Part shown: positions 23,131-35,140 of the stretch, one piece after another
Layout of the letters: the number at the start of each line of letters is the position of its first letter
How positions within the stretch are numbered: position 1 is the stretch's first letter
Source of the DNA: Halichondria panicea
Lineage: Eukaryota > Porifera > Demospongiae > Suberitida > Halichondriidae
Reading direction: 5' to 3'
NCBI RefSeq assembly: GCF_963675165.1
Contig: NC_087377.1
Location: forward strand, 7,705,122 to 7,769,121
Length of the DNA stretch: 64,000 bases
Translations under genes and position numbers: made by a program
Notes under the pieces: generated by a model
Databases searched by the model: none
Told to the model about the DNA's origin: nothing
What the model saw: only the letters and a program-made list of their open reading frames with translations

Positions 23131-23276
23131 AATCATGGTCATCATTTCCCACTCCTCCATAAAAGATTAAAGGGGGACAACCCCCTCCACACAAAAAACT
23201 CGAGTTGAAGGATGGATTATAAATTATATATATTATGAACAGATGCAACTGAGCAGTGCCAGAGCGATGGTTGATG

Positions 23277-23850
23277 TTAGTCATCAGGGCTTCATAGAAG
23301 GTGGGGCACAGCACAGGGGGGCGCTCGCCCCCCCTGGCAACTGTAAATTTTCACATTGAAAATATAGGCTATAACGCACTGTGTTACGGCCTGTGACACA
23401 CCAACCAAACAAGGAGCGCTGCCTTAATATTCATAACAACAATAGAGTTATTTAATTAAACTGCTATTCTTCGACTCTTTCTGTTCCATACGTCCACAAT
23501 TTCTTCTAACTAATTCACTATCTATAAGGGGGTACGTGATTCAAGATTGATTTTCATTTAAGTGATAAAGGCTTGTGTCGGCTCAGGCTATCATCATTAT
23601 GGATTTTATCTAGATTCAGCCAAGGCAATTGCTTTTTTATTACATTCTACAATACTATTTACAGTACTTAATATATGCACTAGATGCGATGTACGACAGT
23701 TTCTAACACAAAAATGTCCTTGGGCACATGCCCCCAGACGGCTGTGTGCGTTAGCAGACACGGATAATCACCCCCCCCCCCCATTTTTCTGAAATGTTGA
23801 TTTTGCCCCCCCTGTCAATTTTTTTTATGAAGGCCTGGTCATCATTGGAT
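23277..23850. mobile_element. Possible inverted-repeat element
   Basis: TCATCAGGGCTTCATAGAAG...CACAGGGGGGC near 23280-23320 is mirrored by GCCCCCCCTGTC...TATGAAGGCCTGGTCATCA near 23803-23846. A G/C hairpin (CAGGGGGGCGCTCGCCCCCC) sits at 23314. It is non-coding. Confidence 0.4.
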
Positions 23851-24596
23851 TTATAATGTAAACACTCCTTTTAATTCAAGTACATGCATGGTAAATAATG
23901 TCAGCACATCAAATTTATACGGCACTCACAAAGCAGGAACAAAAAAAAGCTAGCCTCTCCCAATTTTGACCATACCATGCAAGTATTTTCCTCTGCACTG
24001 CACAGAAACACAGCAATCTATGGAGGCAGGAGAACCCTAACAACCTGCAACACATAGCTGTCAACAAATTGCTTCTGCTTCAAAGTATGTGTTAGACAAC
24101 ATCGTAATATCGATATTGAAGAAAACAACACCTCTTATAATTTTCCAGAATGCTATAGTTCAAGCGGGCTTATTGCAAGGGGACAATCAACGATGCATCT
24201 CATACGGAACAGCTGCCTGATTGTTTTGAGCCAAACTGAACATTGTTGTGTATTTTAATAAGTGCACGTTTTATATGTATTTCCATGCATGTTCATTTTC
24301 ACATACGGCTCTTAATTAAGCTTAACAACATGCGGCGGTGACAGCTACTAAATACACAAATGGAGCAACTACAAACATTCCGGTAAGAACAAAAGAAAAG
24401 TTAACAAAACGAACATGTTGCTCTTGCAAATCCTTTACAAATAATTATTATAATTATTGTCCGTATTATGATTCTCCCGCGGTGCCTAGATTTCCTAACT
24501 GCAAAACCTCTAGGTGGCCAATACTGAGTAGGTAGAAATAATTATGCCCCCTATTATGCCCCAAATTCAGCCTATTATGCTTGTGGCCATTATGTA

Positions 24597-25648
24597 GTCG
24601 GGCGTCGCCTCCCTCTGAAAGGAGGTCGGGAATCAAGCCTATCCACAGTGTTGTTCTGGCCTGTTACGCAATTAGCCTCGTTCCCAGGCCTTACTTTTTC
24701 TTACTGTTGTCACTGTTCATCCATAAACATAAGAAAGACATAGCGAGGCAGCAAAGAAAGAAATGGGCGTACAGTTAAGAAAAAGTAAGGCCTGGTTTGG
24801 GAAATCGCGTGATCCACAAGGATTTTTATGAACGTGGGCGATATGTAGCCCACAATCGTGACGTAAGGTATTCTCCCACGCATTCAGAGTAAGACTGTAC
24901 TGTACTGTACTGCACTGAGACAACCACCAAGCTGTGCTGCAAGTCAGCTCAGAGAACCAGCGTGGCCAGCTCTGGTGGCAGTAGCTACCTGCTATATGAT
25001 AATGATGACTAAGCTATTCTACTATAGCATGTAGAAAGACACAAGAAAAGGTAATAGTGATAGAATCTAAACACACAATCTAGACTAGTAGATCATCTAG
25101 CTAAGCCTAAGGTATAGCTAGCTCTATATAGTGCTTGCAAACTTCCAGTTCCAAGTCCATGTCCAGCTTGCTGCAGGCAAAGTTTTATTAGTCGTAGACC
25201 TCTGCGTGGGCAGTCCAACATCTCTAGCTCAGTATGCCCACGCTCATTTTCACCCTTCTACCACCCTTCTACCCTCACGCGACTTCCCGATACAGGCTCT
25301 CCTTTTTCCTAACTCTACGTCTATTTCTTTCTTTATTCCTCCAATTACTTTATTCCTCCAATTAATACCGTATTTTATCTCATTGAACGAATAATACAGT
25401 ATTTTATCTTATTGAACGATGTGATAAAGAACAGAAAAAGGAGAGCCTGTGTAGAGGCTAACGCAATAGCATCATGAATATTATTCATTCTAGCCAATAG
25501 CGATGATTAAAGTGGATGCTCAGTCAATCCAATGTGTGCAAAATTTACACGTGGTAAAATTACTGAAATACTGCAATCAGAACAAAACTGTACATAGGCT
25601 TGGTTCCCGTCCTCCTTCCGTGTAACGGTGAGGGCGGCGATGCCCGTC
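24597..25648. mobile_element. GTCGGGCGTCGCC-type MITE, split by a second element
   Basis: The left part (24597-24672) begins GTCGGGCGTCGCCTCCC and the right part (25461-25648) ends GGGCGGCGATGCCCGTC. Together they match the intact 37932-38275 copy. They are separated by the 24673-25460 element. TA dinucleotides flank the whole. Confidence 0.85.
24673..25460. mobile_element. TAGCCTC-ended element nested in the MITE, with 7-bp target duplication
   Basis: It begins TAGCCTCGTTCCCAGGC and ends GCCTGTGTAGAGGCTA, 788 bp. ACGCAAT flanks it on both sides (24666-24672 and 25461-25467), while the intact MITE at 37932 has a single ACGCAAT at that point. Internal inverted repeats include AGGCCTTACTTTTTCTTA (24690) against AAGAAAAAGTAAGGCCT (24778). 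Related ends occur at about 6067, 29120, 36771 and 59397. I see no coding region. Confidence 0.85.
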
Positions 25649-25924
25649 TAGCCCATTATGTCCCACATTGAAGTCATAAATGCTATGTCATTGTGGTCAG
25701 TCAGCCCCCTGGGATTTAGATGGTGTCTACATAAGTCAGTTTTAGATACATTATCTTATACACTTTCCTCTAACAGACTGCTTGTTATAGATACTACTAC
25801 TTTCTACTCCAGTACAAAGAGGTACGATCTCACCATCTTGGGACTAGCACTCACAGGCCAAATAAAGCTAACTTATCTATGAGCTACACAAACAGCCTGT
25901 GCCAGAAATCCAGAGGAGAAGAAG

Positions 25925-26457
25925 ACCTTTGTTGAGAAGCTTTTTGAATTCAATTTGTCGATTCAGCAGTAAAATTATGAATGCGTACAGAATGGAGGGC
26001 GTCACAACGTAAGAATCTTTTTTGTAATCATAGGCGAGCATGCGAGGACTTCAGAGAACAAGACAGCGCAAAAAGGAATTCTGTTTCAGGGGTAACCCAT
26101 ACTTTGTTGTGAGGCAGCAAAGAAGGCTGCGGAAGGGTGACAGGTCAAGAGTGAAAAGCACCATGCCTCCGTCGCTTAGGCGGGAATATATGCTGCAGGA
26201 CACCTGTTTGAATCAAATTCTAAGTAAAGTTTTTAAAAAGTGGACTGGTTTTAGCTATGACAAGAACTGAAAAGTCGCTAAGCCATTGCGACCTGCTTCC
26301 TCTCACTGATTCAAAACAATTTGTATGTGCCTGCAGTGGCAGTCTGTTAATTGTTTTGTGCTTGACATTAATTTTTACTGGGGTGCTGATGCCTCTGGTA
26401 TACGACAGGAAGAACATTAGTGAAAAAGTGGGAAATGATAGTTGCACGTATGTAATC
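25925..26457 (+). CDS. Doubtful exon cluster with one membrane segment
   Basis: A stretch ends at a GTAAGA donor (about 26009) and an acceptor (AATCATAG) follows at about 26034. Then come a basic open frame (26040-26270) and, in another frame, MTRTEKSLSHCDLLPLTDS..., which contains a 20-residue hydrophobic span (SLLIVLCLTLIFTGVLMPLV). Frames do not join, so this may be chance or a small membrane-protein gene. Confidence 0.2.
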
Positions 26458-26716
26458 TAATGACACACAGTTCACCCCAAAAGCTAACCACAGTCACGTG
26501 ACCCCCCAACCTCTAATCCAACAGGGTACGTGAGACCTGGTAGTACCAAAATATACCATGATTCGGATATGACACACTAGTTCCTGCGTACTCTTGAGAC
26601 CATGGCTAATTCTTATTCTTAAAGCAATGGGAAGTTCTGCAGGACACCGCGCGACCTTCAGGGCCAGCATATATCTCAGATCTACGGTTCTTTTCGGATT
26701 ACAAAAAAGTCATTAC

Positions 26717-26956
26717 TACCGTATAGCACGACATTTTTGGGGCACTTATATTTCGTGGAATGGCCTCTAAAAGCATTTCGTTGCACAATGTTCGTGGAAT
26801 GACTGCTTAACGGAAGCCACCCCTTTAATCTTTGCACATTATAGCAGATAATTCTAATTAAAGAACAATTTTCGTAGAGATAATTTTTGTGCAGGATTGC
26901 TAACCCATGAAATCAGCAAAAATTTAAGCCCCTCGGAAATTGCGCGCTATACGGTA
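26717..26956. mobile_element. MITE, TACCGTATAGCG family, copy b
   Basis: It runs from TACCGTATAGCACGACATTT to TTGCGCGCTATACGGTA. The interior is colinear with copy a (1387-1610). Confidence 0.85.
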
Positions 26957-27316
26957 CCTGAGAGTTTGACACCCTTTCGGTCACTTATTAACAACGTAAG
27001 CTGTCAATATATCAACAGGTATACCTTGTACAAAAGGATGCCTAAGAACTGTACCAATACATACCACATGATGCTTTTAGCTGGCTTAAACTTAGCTACA
27101 AAACATTCATGCCTAGATAAATGATCACAGAACACTTCAAACCTCTAAATTGACGATGGTAGCACAGGCACTCTTCGATATTCTCTTCTAGACTGACATT
27201 GATATAGACCTATAAATGGGAGAAATACGTAGCTCTTATTGCGATATAGAATGCATAATTATAATTATATGCACAATAATTATTGAACGAACATTTTTAG
27301 ATGAAAATTAGTTGTT

Positions 27317-28045
27317 ATGCCTCGGTGCGCATGCACAAGCGAGGCATACGGTAGTGTGTTTTTGTGTGTGCGTGTAGACTGTTTCAGGATCAATGAAGTG
27401 CAAGTAAGAGTCTCTATAGGCTTTTAGTCATGTTTTATTGGCTTGGTATTTGTGGATTTGCAAAATAAAGCTTTGTTCCTGACTTACTTGGAATGCCATT
27501 GCAGCCTTTTCAGAAGAGCACGTAGCTAAACTCTACATGTCTCTATACATACATGTTCAAATTTGTGTCCCACTTCCCGTACTTCCCCTGCAAGGGCGGC
27601 TTTGCCCCCATCATTTTAAACCTCCTCTCAAAATTCCTGGCAGAACCCTGCTCACATGCCATAATTGGTAGCTGCAAGAGTGAGAAGAGAGCTGTAAGGT
27701 TGCAGCCATTTTGGCATCATTTGCAGCTCTCTTCTCACTCTTGCAGCTACCAATAGCTAGTGTTCTAGTGTAGAGCTAACTACAAGTAGAGTAGCAACAC
27801 TCCATGGACAAGTTTTTATACGCATTCTTATGAAAAGGCTGCAATGGCATTCCAAGTAAGCAAAACTAGGCGTAACTCGAGAACGAAGCATTATTTTGAA
27901 AACCCACAAATTAAAATCCAAGAAAACATGACTAGAAGCCTATAGAAACTCTTACTTGAACGTCATTGATCCTTGAGCAGCTGTAGCAGTCTACACACAG
28001 ACAGACAGACACTGTTTGCACATGCACACCGAAAACAACAGGCAG
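27317..28045. mobile_element. Repeat family C inverted pair around a 92-bp hairpin
   Basis: The left arm (27317-27540) and right arm (about 27780-28045) are diverged reverse complements. Examples are TATAGGCTTTTAGTCATG against CATGACTAGAAGCCTATA, and TTGGAATGCCATTGCAGCC against GGCTGCAATGGCATTCCAA. Between them TTGGTAGCTGCAAGAGTGAG (27664) faces CTCACTCTTGCAGCTACCAA (27734), a hairpin over 27663-27754. It is a large foldback element without coding content. Confidence 0.7.
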
Positions 28046-28288
28046 CAATTTCAAGATCACTTCTAGGGGAGCTAGTCTGTTAGAGTGTGAAGGAAGTCAA
28101 AGATGCAGGCGCCTTTTCAGGGTGGTGTCATACAGGGGGAGGGGGAATAATTATTATACCAACGAATGGGTTTTTTTTATATAACCGCAAGGCCTTAGAA
28201 CGTTCAGATAAGATAAGCCCACATGATAATTTGTGACCTTTTGACATTGGCTCTGATATAATTACACTATAATTATGCATCTATTGGT

Positions 28289-28518
28289 GTGTTGCTCCCC
28301 CCGGGAGGGGTCGGGCCAACATGGGGGATTTGACTATACCTCAGGTCCAATTCCCCCTGGTGGGGGATAATTATTTGTTCAAATCCCCCTATTCCCCTCA
28401 GCCAACACGGTGTTTTGAGCCCCAAGCAGTTGCACGCTTAAAAAAAAGTAAGTATTTACTACGCAAGGCCAGGTAAAAATGGGGCCAACATTTCTAGTAT
28501 CTGGGGGGGGGGCAACAC
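28289..28518. mobile_element. Small MITE with GTGTTGC ends
   Basis: GTGTTGCTCCCCCC at the left end faces GGGGGGGGGCAACAC at the right. The inner GGGCCAACATGGGG / GGGGCCAACATT segments also recur. 230 bp, non-coding. Confidence 0.55.
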
Positions 28519-29735
28519 ATGATAGGTCATTATTAAATCAGCAAAATAAGTACGTATAGTGGAACTTCAAATTATTCCCTCTAAAATTAATGGTCACGCG
28601 TCATTCCATAATTATATCTATAGGCATCAAAGAATGAGCATCCATTGACAAACCTGGGAAGAAAGGTTCAAGGTCTTCCTCTTCATCTTTGGAACTGATC
28701 CATTAATCGTTGATTTCAGAAGCGCGTCCTAGATCCTGGAGCCAGCCTTTGTTATATTGCCCTGAGGTGCCCTCTTATCATCCAGTCTTAATCTCTATGA
28801 TCGCACTGTGTACGTGTCTGAACAGACAAAGACAACATTTTTCACTTCTCCACGAGGTCACTGCATCTACTGCGCATGTGCAATAGACTCGCAAGCCACT
28901 CCCTTTTCTCTGATTGGACGGGGGCGGGAGAAAAGCTTCCATTCCAATAATGATAAAACGGGAACTGACTTCTAGTACACGATAGTACACAAATCGAATA
29001 TAAATGTCACGAAAGTGAACGAGAATATCCATTTGTCAGAATCTGACAAATGACTGACGCATGCGCAGACAACTAGTACCAGGCCCAGTTGTTCGCCTAA
29101 CCGTTATAAAAGCGAAAACTCGGCCTGGGATCGAGGCTACAGCCCTCCCTAAAGAATCAAGCCAAGGAAGAAGTGTACAGTACAGTGTGCAGCTTTTTCT
29201 TTGAGGAGAACGAACAAGCAAGCACGGCATCCGGTTTCTTAGATTAGAAGTGCAGACTCTGCAACTAACAAACGTTGTAAATGGCTCCAAGCAGGATTTG
29301 TCTGTAAGTCAACAAAGAACATGAAAGGTAGACTCGTACTCGCGGGCTGTCACTTTTATACGGCGAAAGGTACTCTGGTCAAATTCAGTGCAGTAACGCA
29401 AGTGGTGTAGCCTCTTTCGGGACCCTTCCTTTTTCTTGTTTTTGTCACAGGGTATAGGATTATAATAAGGGGAAGAATTGGAGGGAAAGAACGAACTGTT
29501 AAAGAAAAAGCAAAACCAACCTCGCTATAATGTCGCATGACGGAAGGCAAGTGGTAGACAAGTGAAAATAAACATGGGTAGTCAATCGCTGGGCGGAGCC
29601 TGGCAGGGCCAACAAATCCACAGCAGCCGACACATTACAGACTTTCACCTATTAAAAAGCTGCAGCATGATAATTGTAATTACCAGAAGCAAGCCATAAT
29701 TCCTCATGGCAGTGCATGTTTTACTTGAGTCTCTT
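28519..29735. other. No firm gene; element ends and one weak minus-strand exon
   Basis: On the minus strand 28632-28705 reads ISSKDEEEDLEPFFPGLSMD, acidic and protein-like, after a possible acceptor; no domain. CGGCCTGGGATCGAGGCTA at 29112-29130 is an end of the TAGCCTC family. CAGAATCTGACA at about 29037 is a short palindrome. Confidence 0.3.
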
Positions 29736-30095
29736 CAGCAAATCCCCAATATAATTTGAGATTCTTCGTGGATGCATGGTTCCTTTTATATCACAGCGAT
29801 TCTCAGGGCAGATCTACAAACACATGCAGCTTCCCAAGAATTGGTGAGTATTTATCACCTCAACTGCATGTAACTCCCTAATGTCCACATGTGTTTTGTT
29901 GATGTCATATCAATTATAGGCCTGCCAATATATAGCAACTCCTTGGAAATGTACTGTTACTGCTATAATTATCTCAATCAATCATCGATCCCCTCCAGTC
30001 CTCTCATGACGACACCGCCCATTCATGAGGCGATTGTGCCCCTGCACGGCTCATCCCTATTGTCAAGGATAATTTATCGCCAAGTCACAAATTTA
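29736..30095. repeat. Dispersed repeat D, copy 1
   Basis: GCATGGTTCCTTTTATATCACAG, AGCTTCCCAAGAATTGGTG, TAACTCCCTAATGTCCA, ATTATAGGCCTG and CTCATGACGACA occur in the same order at 42470-42830. Confidence 0.8.
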
Positions 30096-31189
30096 CTGTA
30101 GTAATGTGCATAGTGTTTACTTTTAGTTGTGTTAATTAACTCATTTCCTGTGGTTAACTTTACTTCCTGTATTGTACTTTTCTGTTATTGTGGTTTCTGT
30201 TCGTTAGTAGGTTCTTTCTGTATAGTTGTTCTTTGTTCCCTTTGTGCCTAGCTATAGGGGCCCGCTCCAGGCGGCTCTTTGTGTATGGGAGCCTCTGCTC
30301 CACTGCCTTTTGTCTTGTACATACTTATACCTTTGTTCTTGTGCATTTTATCAGTTGTTGAATACGATTTCACTAAACTCAAATGTCTGCATGAACCTGC
30401 GACATAACATTTACGCAATATGATAGGCACTCGCATAAGTACTATAGGATTAGTTTGTATCACTCATACATTTCTATAGCACTATGGTGTGATCGCCTGA
30501 AGAGTATTTTGAACTAAATGAGAATGATAATTAGAACCAATTTGTCAACACTAAGACCAAGTGGGCCTCCTATCTTTCTCGGGATATTTAGAGTGTCCGC
30601 TATAATTGGAGCAGATATTGGTATTGAGCAATAGCCAGATTTATGGACTGCAGTGTATAATATCATAATAATTTTTTCTTAGCTTAATAGTTAATTATCT
30701 ACAGTCTTTCTACCACCTCTCTGCAAAATCTGATGCCCTGAATCCAACGCGTTCCACCGAAGCGCTTTGTCTAAGCAGCCACGTACCATTACCCAATTTA
30801 GCAATCTTTAAGTGGCCGTTTCTCAATACCGCTATTTCAAAACTTTGAGTTTCTAACCAGCATAACTCATGCAGGCATGAAAAGAGATATGTGCCAACTA
30901 AGCATATCAATGCATAGGCAATTCTTTGCTCTGTCATCTGGTATTTAAATCACAAAAATTGTAGCCTGCTCTAATATGGCCTGTCACAATTATTAGAACA
31001 GTGAACATTTCCCAGAAAATTGTTTGGAAGTGTTCAATAAATTAGAGAAAGAACAATGAAAAAATAAAATTGTATATTACATATAGTGGCTATCTGTCCG
31101 GTAAACGACTTGTCAAGGTCTATTGCTTAAATCATTCAAACACAAATGAGCAAAAAATATTAACGCAATGTGTGTGTACTGTGTAGTCC
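30096..31189. other. No firm gene
   Basis: A minus-strand open frame (30710-30937) starts with a hydrophobic, signal-like segment (RIAYALICLVGTYLFSCL). It has no domain and no splice partner that I can see. The rest shows no coding signal. Confidence 0.3.
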
Positions 31190-32332
31190 TCACAATTCCT
31201 CATGAACATATTCTTGTGAATACTGGCTCTCTATATCAGATGCTAAAACAGCTAAACCTGATTCTTTCAAAGCCCAAACAAACGTTTCCCAGGTAACTGG
31301 TGTTTTTCCAGAGCCCTTTAGCCACACTTTTATTATTTGAACCACAATATCCTTAACTTGATACTGATTGCTTTTTTTAATGTTGTCCACCTTATTTGCA
31401 TTACCAAGAAGGAGCACTCCAAACTTTTCATAATCAGTTCCTATTTCATTTGTGATGTCAATTGTGTCTTTCCTGAGTTTGAAGCTTAAAAGGTCAGTCA
31501 TTCTCGGGCGGTCATCTACAACAATATTATTGTTAGTCAAGTTTTACTATATACAAAGGCACATAATTATACAAACCTTTCTTTATAACAGTGCCTTTAA
31601 GTATGGGTTGATTTTTTTGTTTTGATATCTTCTTAGATGATGGGGAATGCTCAGGTACCACACCTACAGATAATTATTATACACATAGTACAATGAATTC
31701 AGTAATTTACGCTTTCTGTTGTATGCTCTGTTCAAAACACGGTAATCTTCATCAGATGGTTCATCAACCAGATAACCATGAGAATAGTCACGTTGATGAA
31801 CACCATTAATTATTCTCCTTTCCTCTGACGTGAGTTTTGCATACTCAGGGCTTCTTTTGTCTTGATATTCTGGCTTCAACCACTTTATGTCGAACCTGCA
31901 TGCATGAGTGCAAAATAATAGTTATGTTGTATAACAATTCAAATGCGGACTATAAGCGAAGACCTATGTCCCCCTAAGAGGAAATCATCTAAATACTGGC
32001 TTTGTATTATTATTACAGCCAGTACGTTGTAATTAGGATTGGCAGAGGGTTAATGTTTTATCTCTGCAGGGAAAGGCCAAATCTGGCACAGCTATTTTCT
32101 TGAGCCTTTATTGTGTATTTATGTATAATGTGTTCTATGATAGTTTAAAAACGTTCACATGCAGAAAAGTTGTAGGGAACTCCCAAGCCCAAAAGTGAAT
32201 TATCTAAACTTTGTCTTTTGGTGGTTTTTCTTGCTTACCAACCAATCTGATAAGATACATCACGTCGTGGTTTGTCTAGCATTGGTAAGTTACACTTATT
32301 GTGAATGATTTCACTTTTTGTTGTTGCTGCTT
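31190..32332 (-). CDS. Death-domain protein, C-terminal four exons
   Basis: Reading the minus strand, the exons are 32332-32239, 31895-31711, 31663-31577 and 31515-31190 (stop). The phases agree at every junction, with introns of 47 and 61 bp between the last three. The last exon holds a Death domain of about 85 residues: LGNANKVDNIKK, then VQIIKVWLKGSGKTPVTWET and LKESGLAVLASDIES, with the family's W-L-x(n)-TW-x-x-L pattern. Death domains pair with one another in apoptosis and innate-immune signalling, in the cytoplasm. The region before it (WLKPEYQDKRSPEYAKLTSE, then a Lys/Ser-rich linker SPSSKKISKQKNQPILKG) has no domain I know. The 5' exons are not found; a perfect palindrome starts 37 bp upstream. 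Confidence 0.75.
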
Positions 32333-32368
32333 CTACATAATAATTATTACCCCCGTGCGCAGCAGGGG

Positions 32369-32436
32369 TAGTGGGACTGCTTTAACTGCTAATGAGACAG
32401 TATACTGTCTCATTAGCAGTTAAAGCAGTCCCACTA
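32369..32436. repeat. 68-bp perfect palindrome
   Basis: Each 34-bp half, TAGTGGGACTGCTTTAACTG... and its exact reverse complement, meets at 32402/32403 with no spacer and no mismatch. The next base on each side no longer pairs. As single-stranded DNA or RNA it would form an unbroken hairpin. Confidence 0.95.
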
Positions 32437-32464
32437 TAGTTGAAAATAATAGGCTGCATGGTTA

Positions 32465-32650
32465 TACAGTGGAACCCCTCTATAACGGACACCTTTGGGG
32501 AACAATGTTTTGGCCTTTATACAGTGGCCTTTGTTGAGAGGTTGTTTTGTACACAAAGTGTTCATTTGGGACCTATATACATGGGTGTCTGGCCGTTATA
32601 TAGCAACCGGCATTTATTCGTAGGTGGTTGTTAACAGAGGTTCCACTGTA
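32465..32650. mobile_element. MITE with TACAGTGGAACC ends
   Basis: It begins TACAGTGGAACCCCTCTATA and ends AACAGAGGTTCCACTGTA, 186 bp. TACAGTGGAACC ends are familiar from short invertebrate elements with TA target sites. Confidence 0.8.
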
Positions 32651-33150
32651 GTTTATAGATTCACGATCATTCTCCATAATGATAATGTCATTTACGGTAA
32701 ACAGTTATCGTATCCGTTTTTCTGCTGTGCAATCAGAGATGGTGCAATGAAGCTCAACGCACGGGGTGCATGCTCTATGAGCATCTTGTTATGTGATTTA
32801 ATTGTTCAAGCAGCAGTGGCTAGTATAGTACTGGAGAAATCACAGGTAGATGCCAGCAATTAATGCTAATCTACCCGCTACTCTACCAAACAACATACTA
32901 TATACCTTTATCTCCAAAAAAACATGGTTTAAACTCGGGCAAACGTATGTGTCTTGCCTACTTGTTTGATGAATATAATCTGTCATTTTTTTTTTATCAA
33001 CTCAAACATTTTCAACAACATAATTGGTTATAAATATTAATTCATAATACGGCTCATGTCCTGTCTTTAAATCTTGAACTTCCACCGGATTCATTGGAAT
33101 TTGCTCTTAAAGTCCCACGAATCTAGCTTACTTCTGTACATTTCCAAAAT
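32651..33150. other. No gene seen
   Basis: The plus-strand open frame 32624-32863 begins inside the MITE end. It has no domain and no splice partner. Confidence 0.35.
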
Positions 33151-33184
33151 TGTGAAACATTTTTAGGGGGATCAGGTTATACCA

Positions 33185-33462
33185 GGGGAAGCACCAACAC
33201 GTGTGGAAACAAGAAAGCAGGAGAGAGCAGTATGTCAATCTGTCATAAACAGTCTAGATTAGCGTTTAGGCAATCATAATAAAAGACATGGTCCACTTAT
33301 ACATAATTACATTACGTGGAAAACATTACACGGTGTATGTACGTCATAAACAATTATGTTTGCATTATTTAATTGGCTTTTGTGCATGTTCATGTTGTTG
33401 TGATGGATTAAAGTACGACACTCTCTCGCTTTCTTGTTTCCACGTATATTGGTGCTTCCCCC
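33185..33462. mobile_element. Foldback element
   Basis: GGGAAGCACCAACACGTGTG and AAACAAGAAAGC at 33185-33228 face GCTTTCTTGTTTCCACGTAT and TTGGTGCTTCCC at 33428-33460. Weaker pairing extends outward. Confidence 0.65.
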
Positions 33463-33509
33463 CGGCAAATCCTAGGAATTTTCACATTGCAAATGTGTTT
33501 TTGGAAAGT

Positions 33510-34140
33510 AATAGTATGGCTAAGAGTGCAATATGGGATTAATAGCACGAGTAACAAGCAATGGCAAGGATACTAATTGCACGAGGCGTAGCCGTGTGCT
33601 ATTAACCTTGCCAGTGCTTGTTATGAGTGCTATTATAATCCTTTATTGCATGAGTAAACGGATATGATAAAGTTCTCTGCAGATATTTTTTAGCCGCGGC
33701 CGTTATTCGAAAACAACCCGTTGTCATTGACAGTGTGCAATTACTCGATAGATAATTGCACGCTGTCAATGACGATGTGCAATTATACTGGACCGTATGT
33801 GATACGGGCTGTACACTCTCCAGTCACTATTAGCAGCACATATGATTAATAGTATGGCTAAGAGTGCAATAATTATGGGATGAATAGCACGAGTAACAAG
33901 CAAGCAAGGATACTAATTGCACGAGACGTAGCCGTGTGCTATTAACCTTGCCAGTGCTAATTGTTATGAGTGCTATTAATCCCTTATTGCACGAGTAGCC
34001 ATACTATTGATTGTTAATCGTTTGTGATGCAGTTTTAAGGACATGTTTAGCTGCAGTTTCAGTAAAAAATTAGCCTCGGCCGTTATTCGAACGTGTGGTC
34101 GTCAAGGCAGTAATTGCATGTCGTGACGACGTGCAATTAC
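33510..34140. repeat. Tandem pair of foldback units (offset ~338 bp)
   Basis: AATAGTATGGCTAAGAGTGC starts at 33510 and 33848. The second unit (33848-34009) is itself an inverted repeat ending GTAGCCATACTATT. Each unit is followed by GGCCGTTATTCGAA and then a short hairpin built from GCAATTACT / GTGCAATTA. Confidence 0.7.
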
Positions 34141-34238
34141 TGACACGCGATTAACCACTGTACGAATCACTGAATAATATGACAACATGCGATTATGCTG
34201 TTAATTATAATAACAGGATAATTATAGTCACACGTACC

Positions 34239-34565
34239 TAGGCCTGTGCCAAATATTCAAATTGTTTCACCTAATTATTTATTCGCACTTGATATTCAAA
34301 TTATTCAGCATACACAGCAGCGAAATTATATAGCACCAAAAAATCATTACTTTTTAATTTCAGCAGCAAATAACAAACTTTAGCACAAAATAATTATGTG
34401 GTTTCAACATTATTTTATTGGACAACAATCATAAAATCATAAAAATTAGGTTTACTGCCATGTAAATGTGGCCGTGTTCTGAGCTACTGCGCATGTGCAA
34501 CTCAATAAATATCATTAAACTATTTTCACAGTTGAAATTATTCCGGAATATTTGGCACAGGCCTA
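34239..34565. mobile_element. MITE with TAGGCCTGTGCCAAATATTC ends
   Basis: A 20-bp perfect terminal inverted repeat (TAGGCCTGTGCCAAATATTC / GAATATTTGGCACAGGCCTA) bounds 327 bp of non-coding sequence. Short open frames inside are not considered real. Confidence 0.85.
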
Positions 34566-34662
34566 CGTGACGTACCAGAGTTCTTGTCATAATTATGCTG
34601 TAAGCTCTATATTTAAGAGAACACTCTGGCACTCCAATTAAAATGCAACACCTAAAAGAAAA

Positions 34663-35069
34663 TACAGTAGACTCTCGTTAATCCGGCTCTCTCAAGTACG
34701 GTAACCTCGATAAATTATACTGGTTATTCCACGTATTGCTAGCTTGATCATTACTGCACAAAACTCGCCCTTAAATGCGACCACTTGCTATTCAGTTCTA
34801 GTTGGGCATGGCCCCACCCTGGACGCGAACGTAGGCATCCAGGGTGGGGCCACACCCAACTAATTCAGTTCTGGCTTCCTCAAACTAGATTTTTGATGTT
34901 ATTTTACACATCATAGTTACGGCTCTGGTTACGGCCAGGTAATGATGTTTTGGGTGTGGTTTGGCAGGTACAAGGATTACACAGAGCATAATAATTCATT
35001 ATCCTCGAGTCAGAACTGTAAAATTAGTCATTAGATTTGAGGCAGAAATGCAGACGAGAGTCTACTGTA
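34663..35069. mobile_element. MITE, TACAGTAGACTCTCG family, copy 1
   Basis: It begins TACAGTAGACTCTCGTTAAT and ends CGAGAGTCTACTGTA. Inside, GGCATGGCCCCACCCTGGA (34806) and TCCAGGGTGGGGCCACACCC form a hairpin not present in copy 2 (44062). It lies 71 bp beyond the last recognised metalloprotease exon and may have separated it from a further exon. Confidence 0.85.
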
Positions 35070-35140
35070 CCATTATAATTATGAACATTTGCTTTTCCAG
35101 CTGAGTTGTTTAGAGATAAAACAAGATTTGATGCTCTTAC

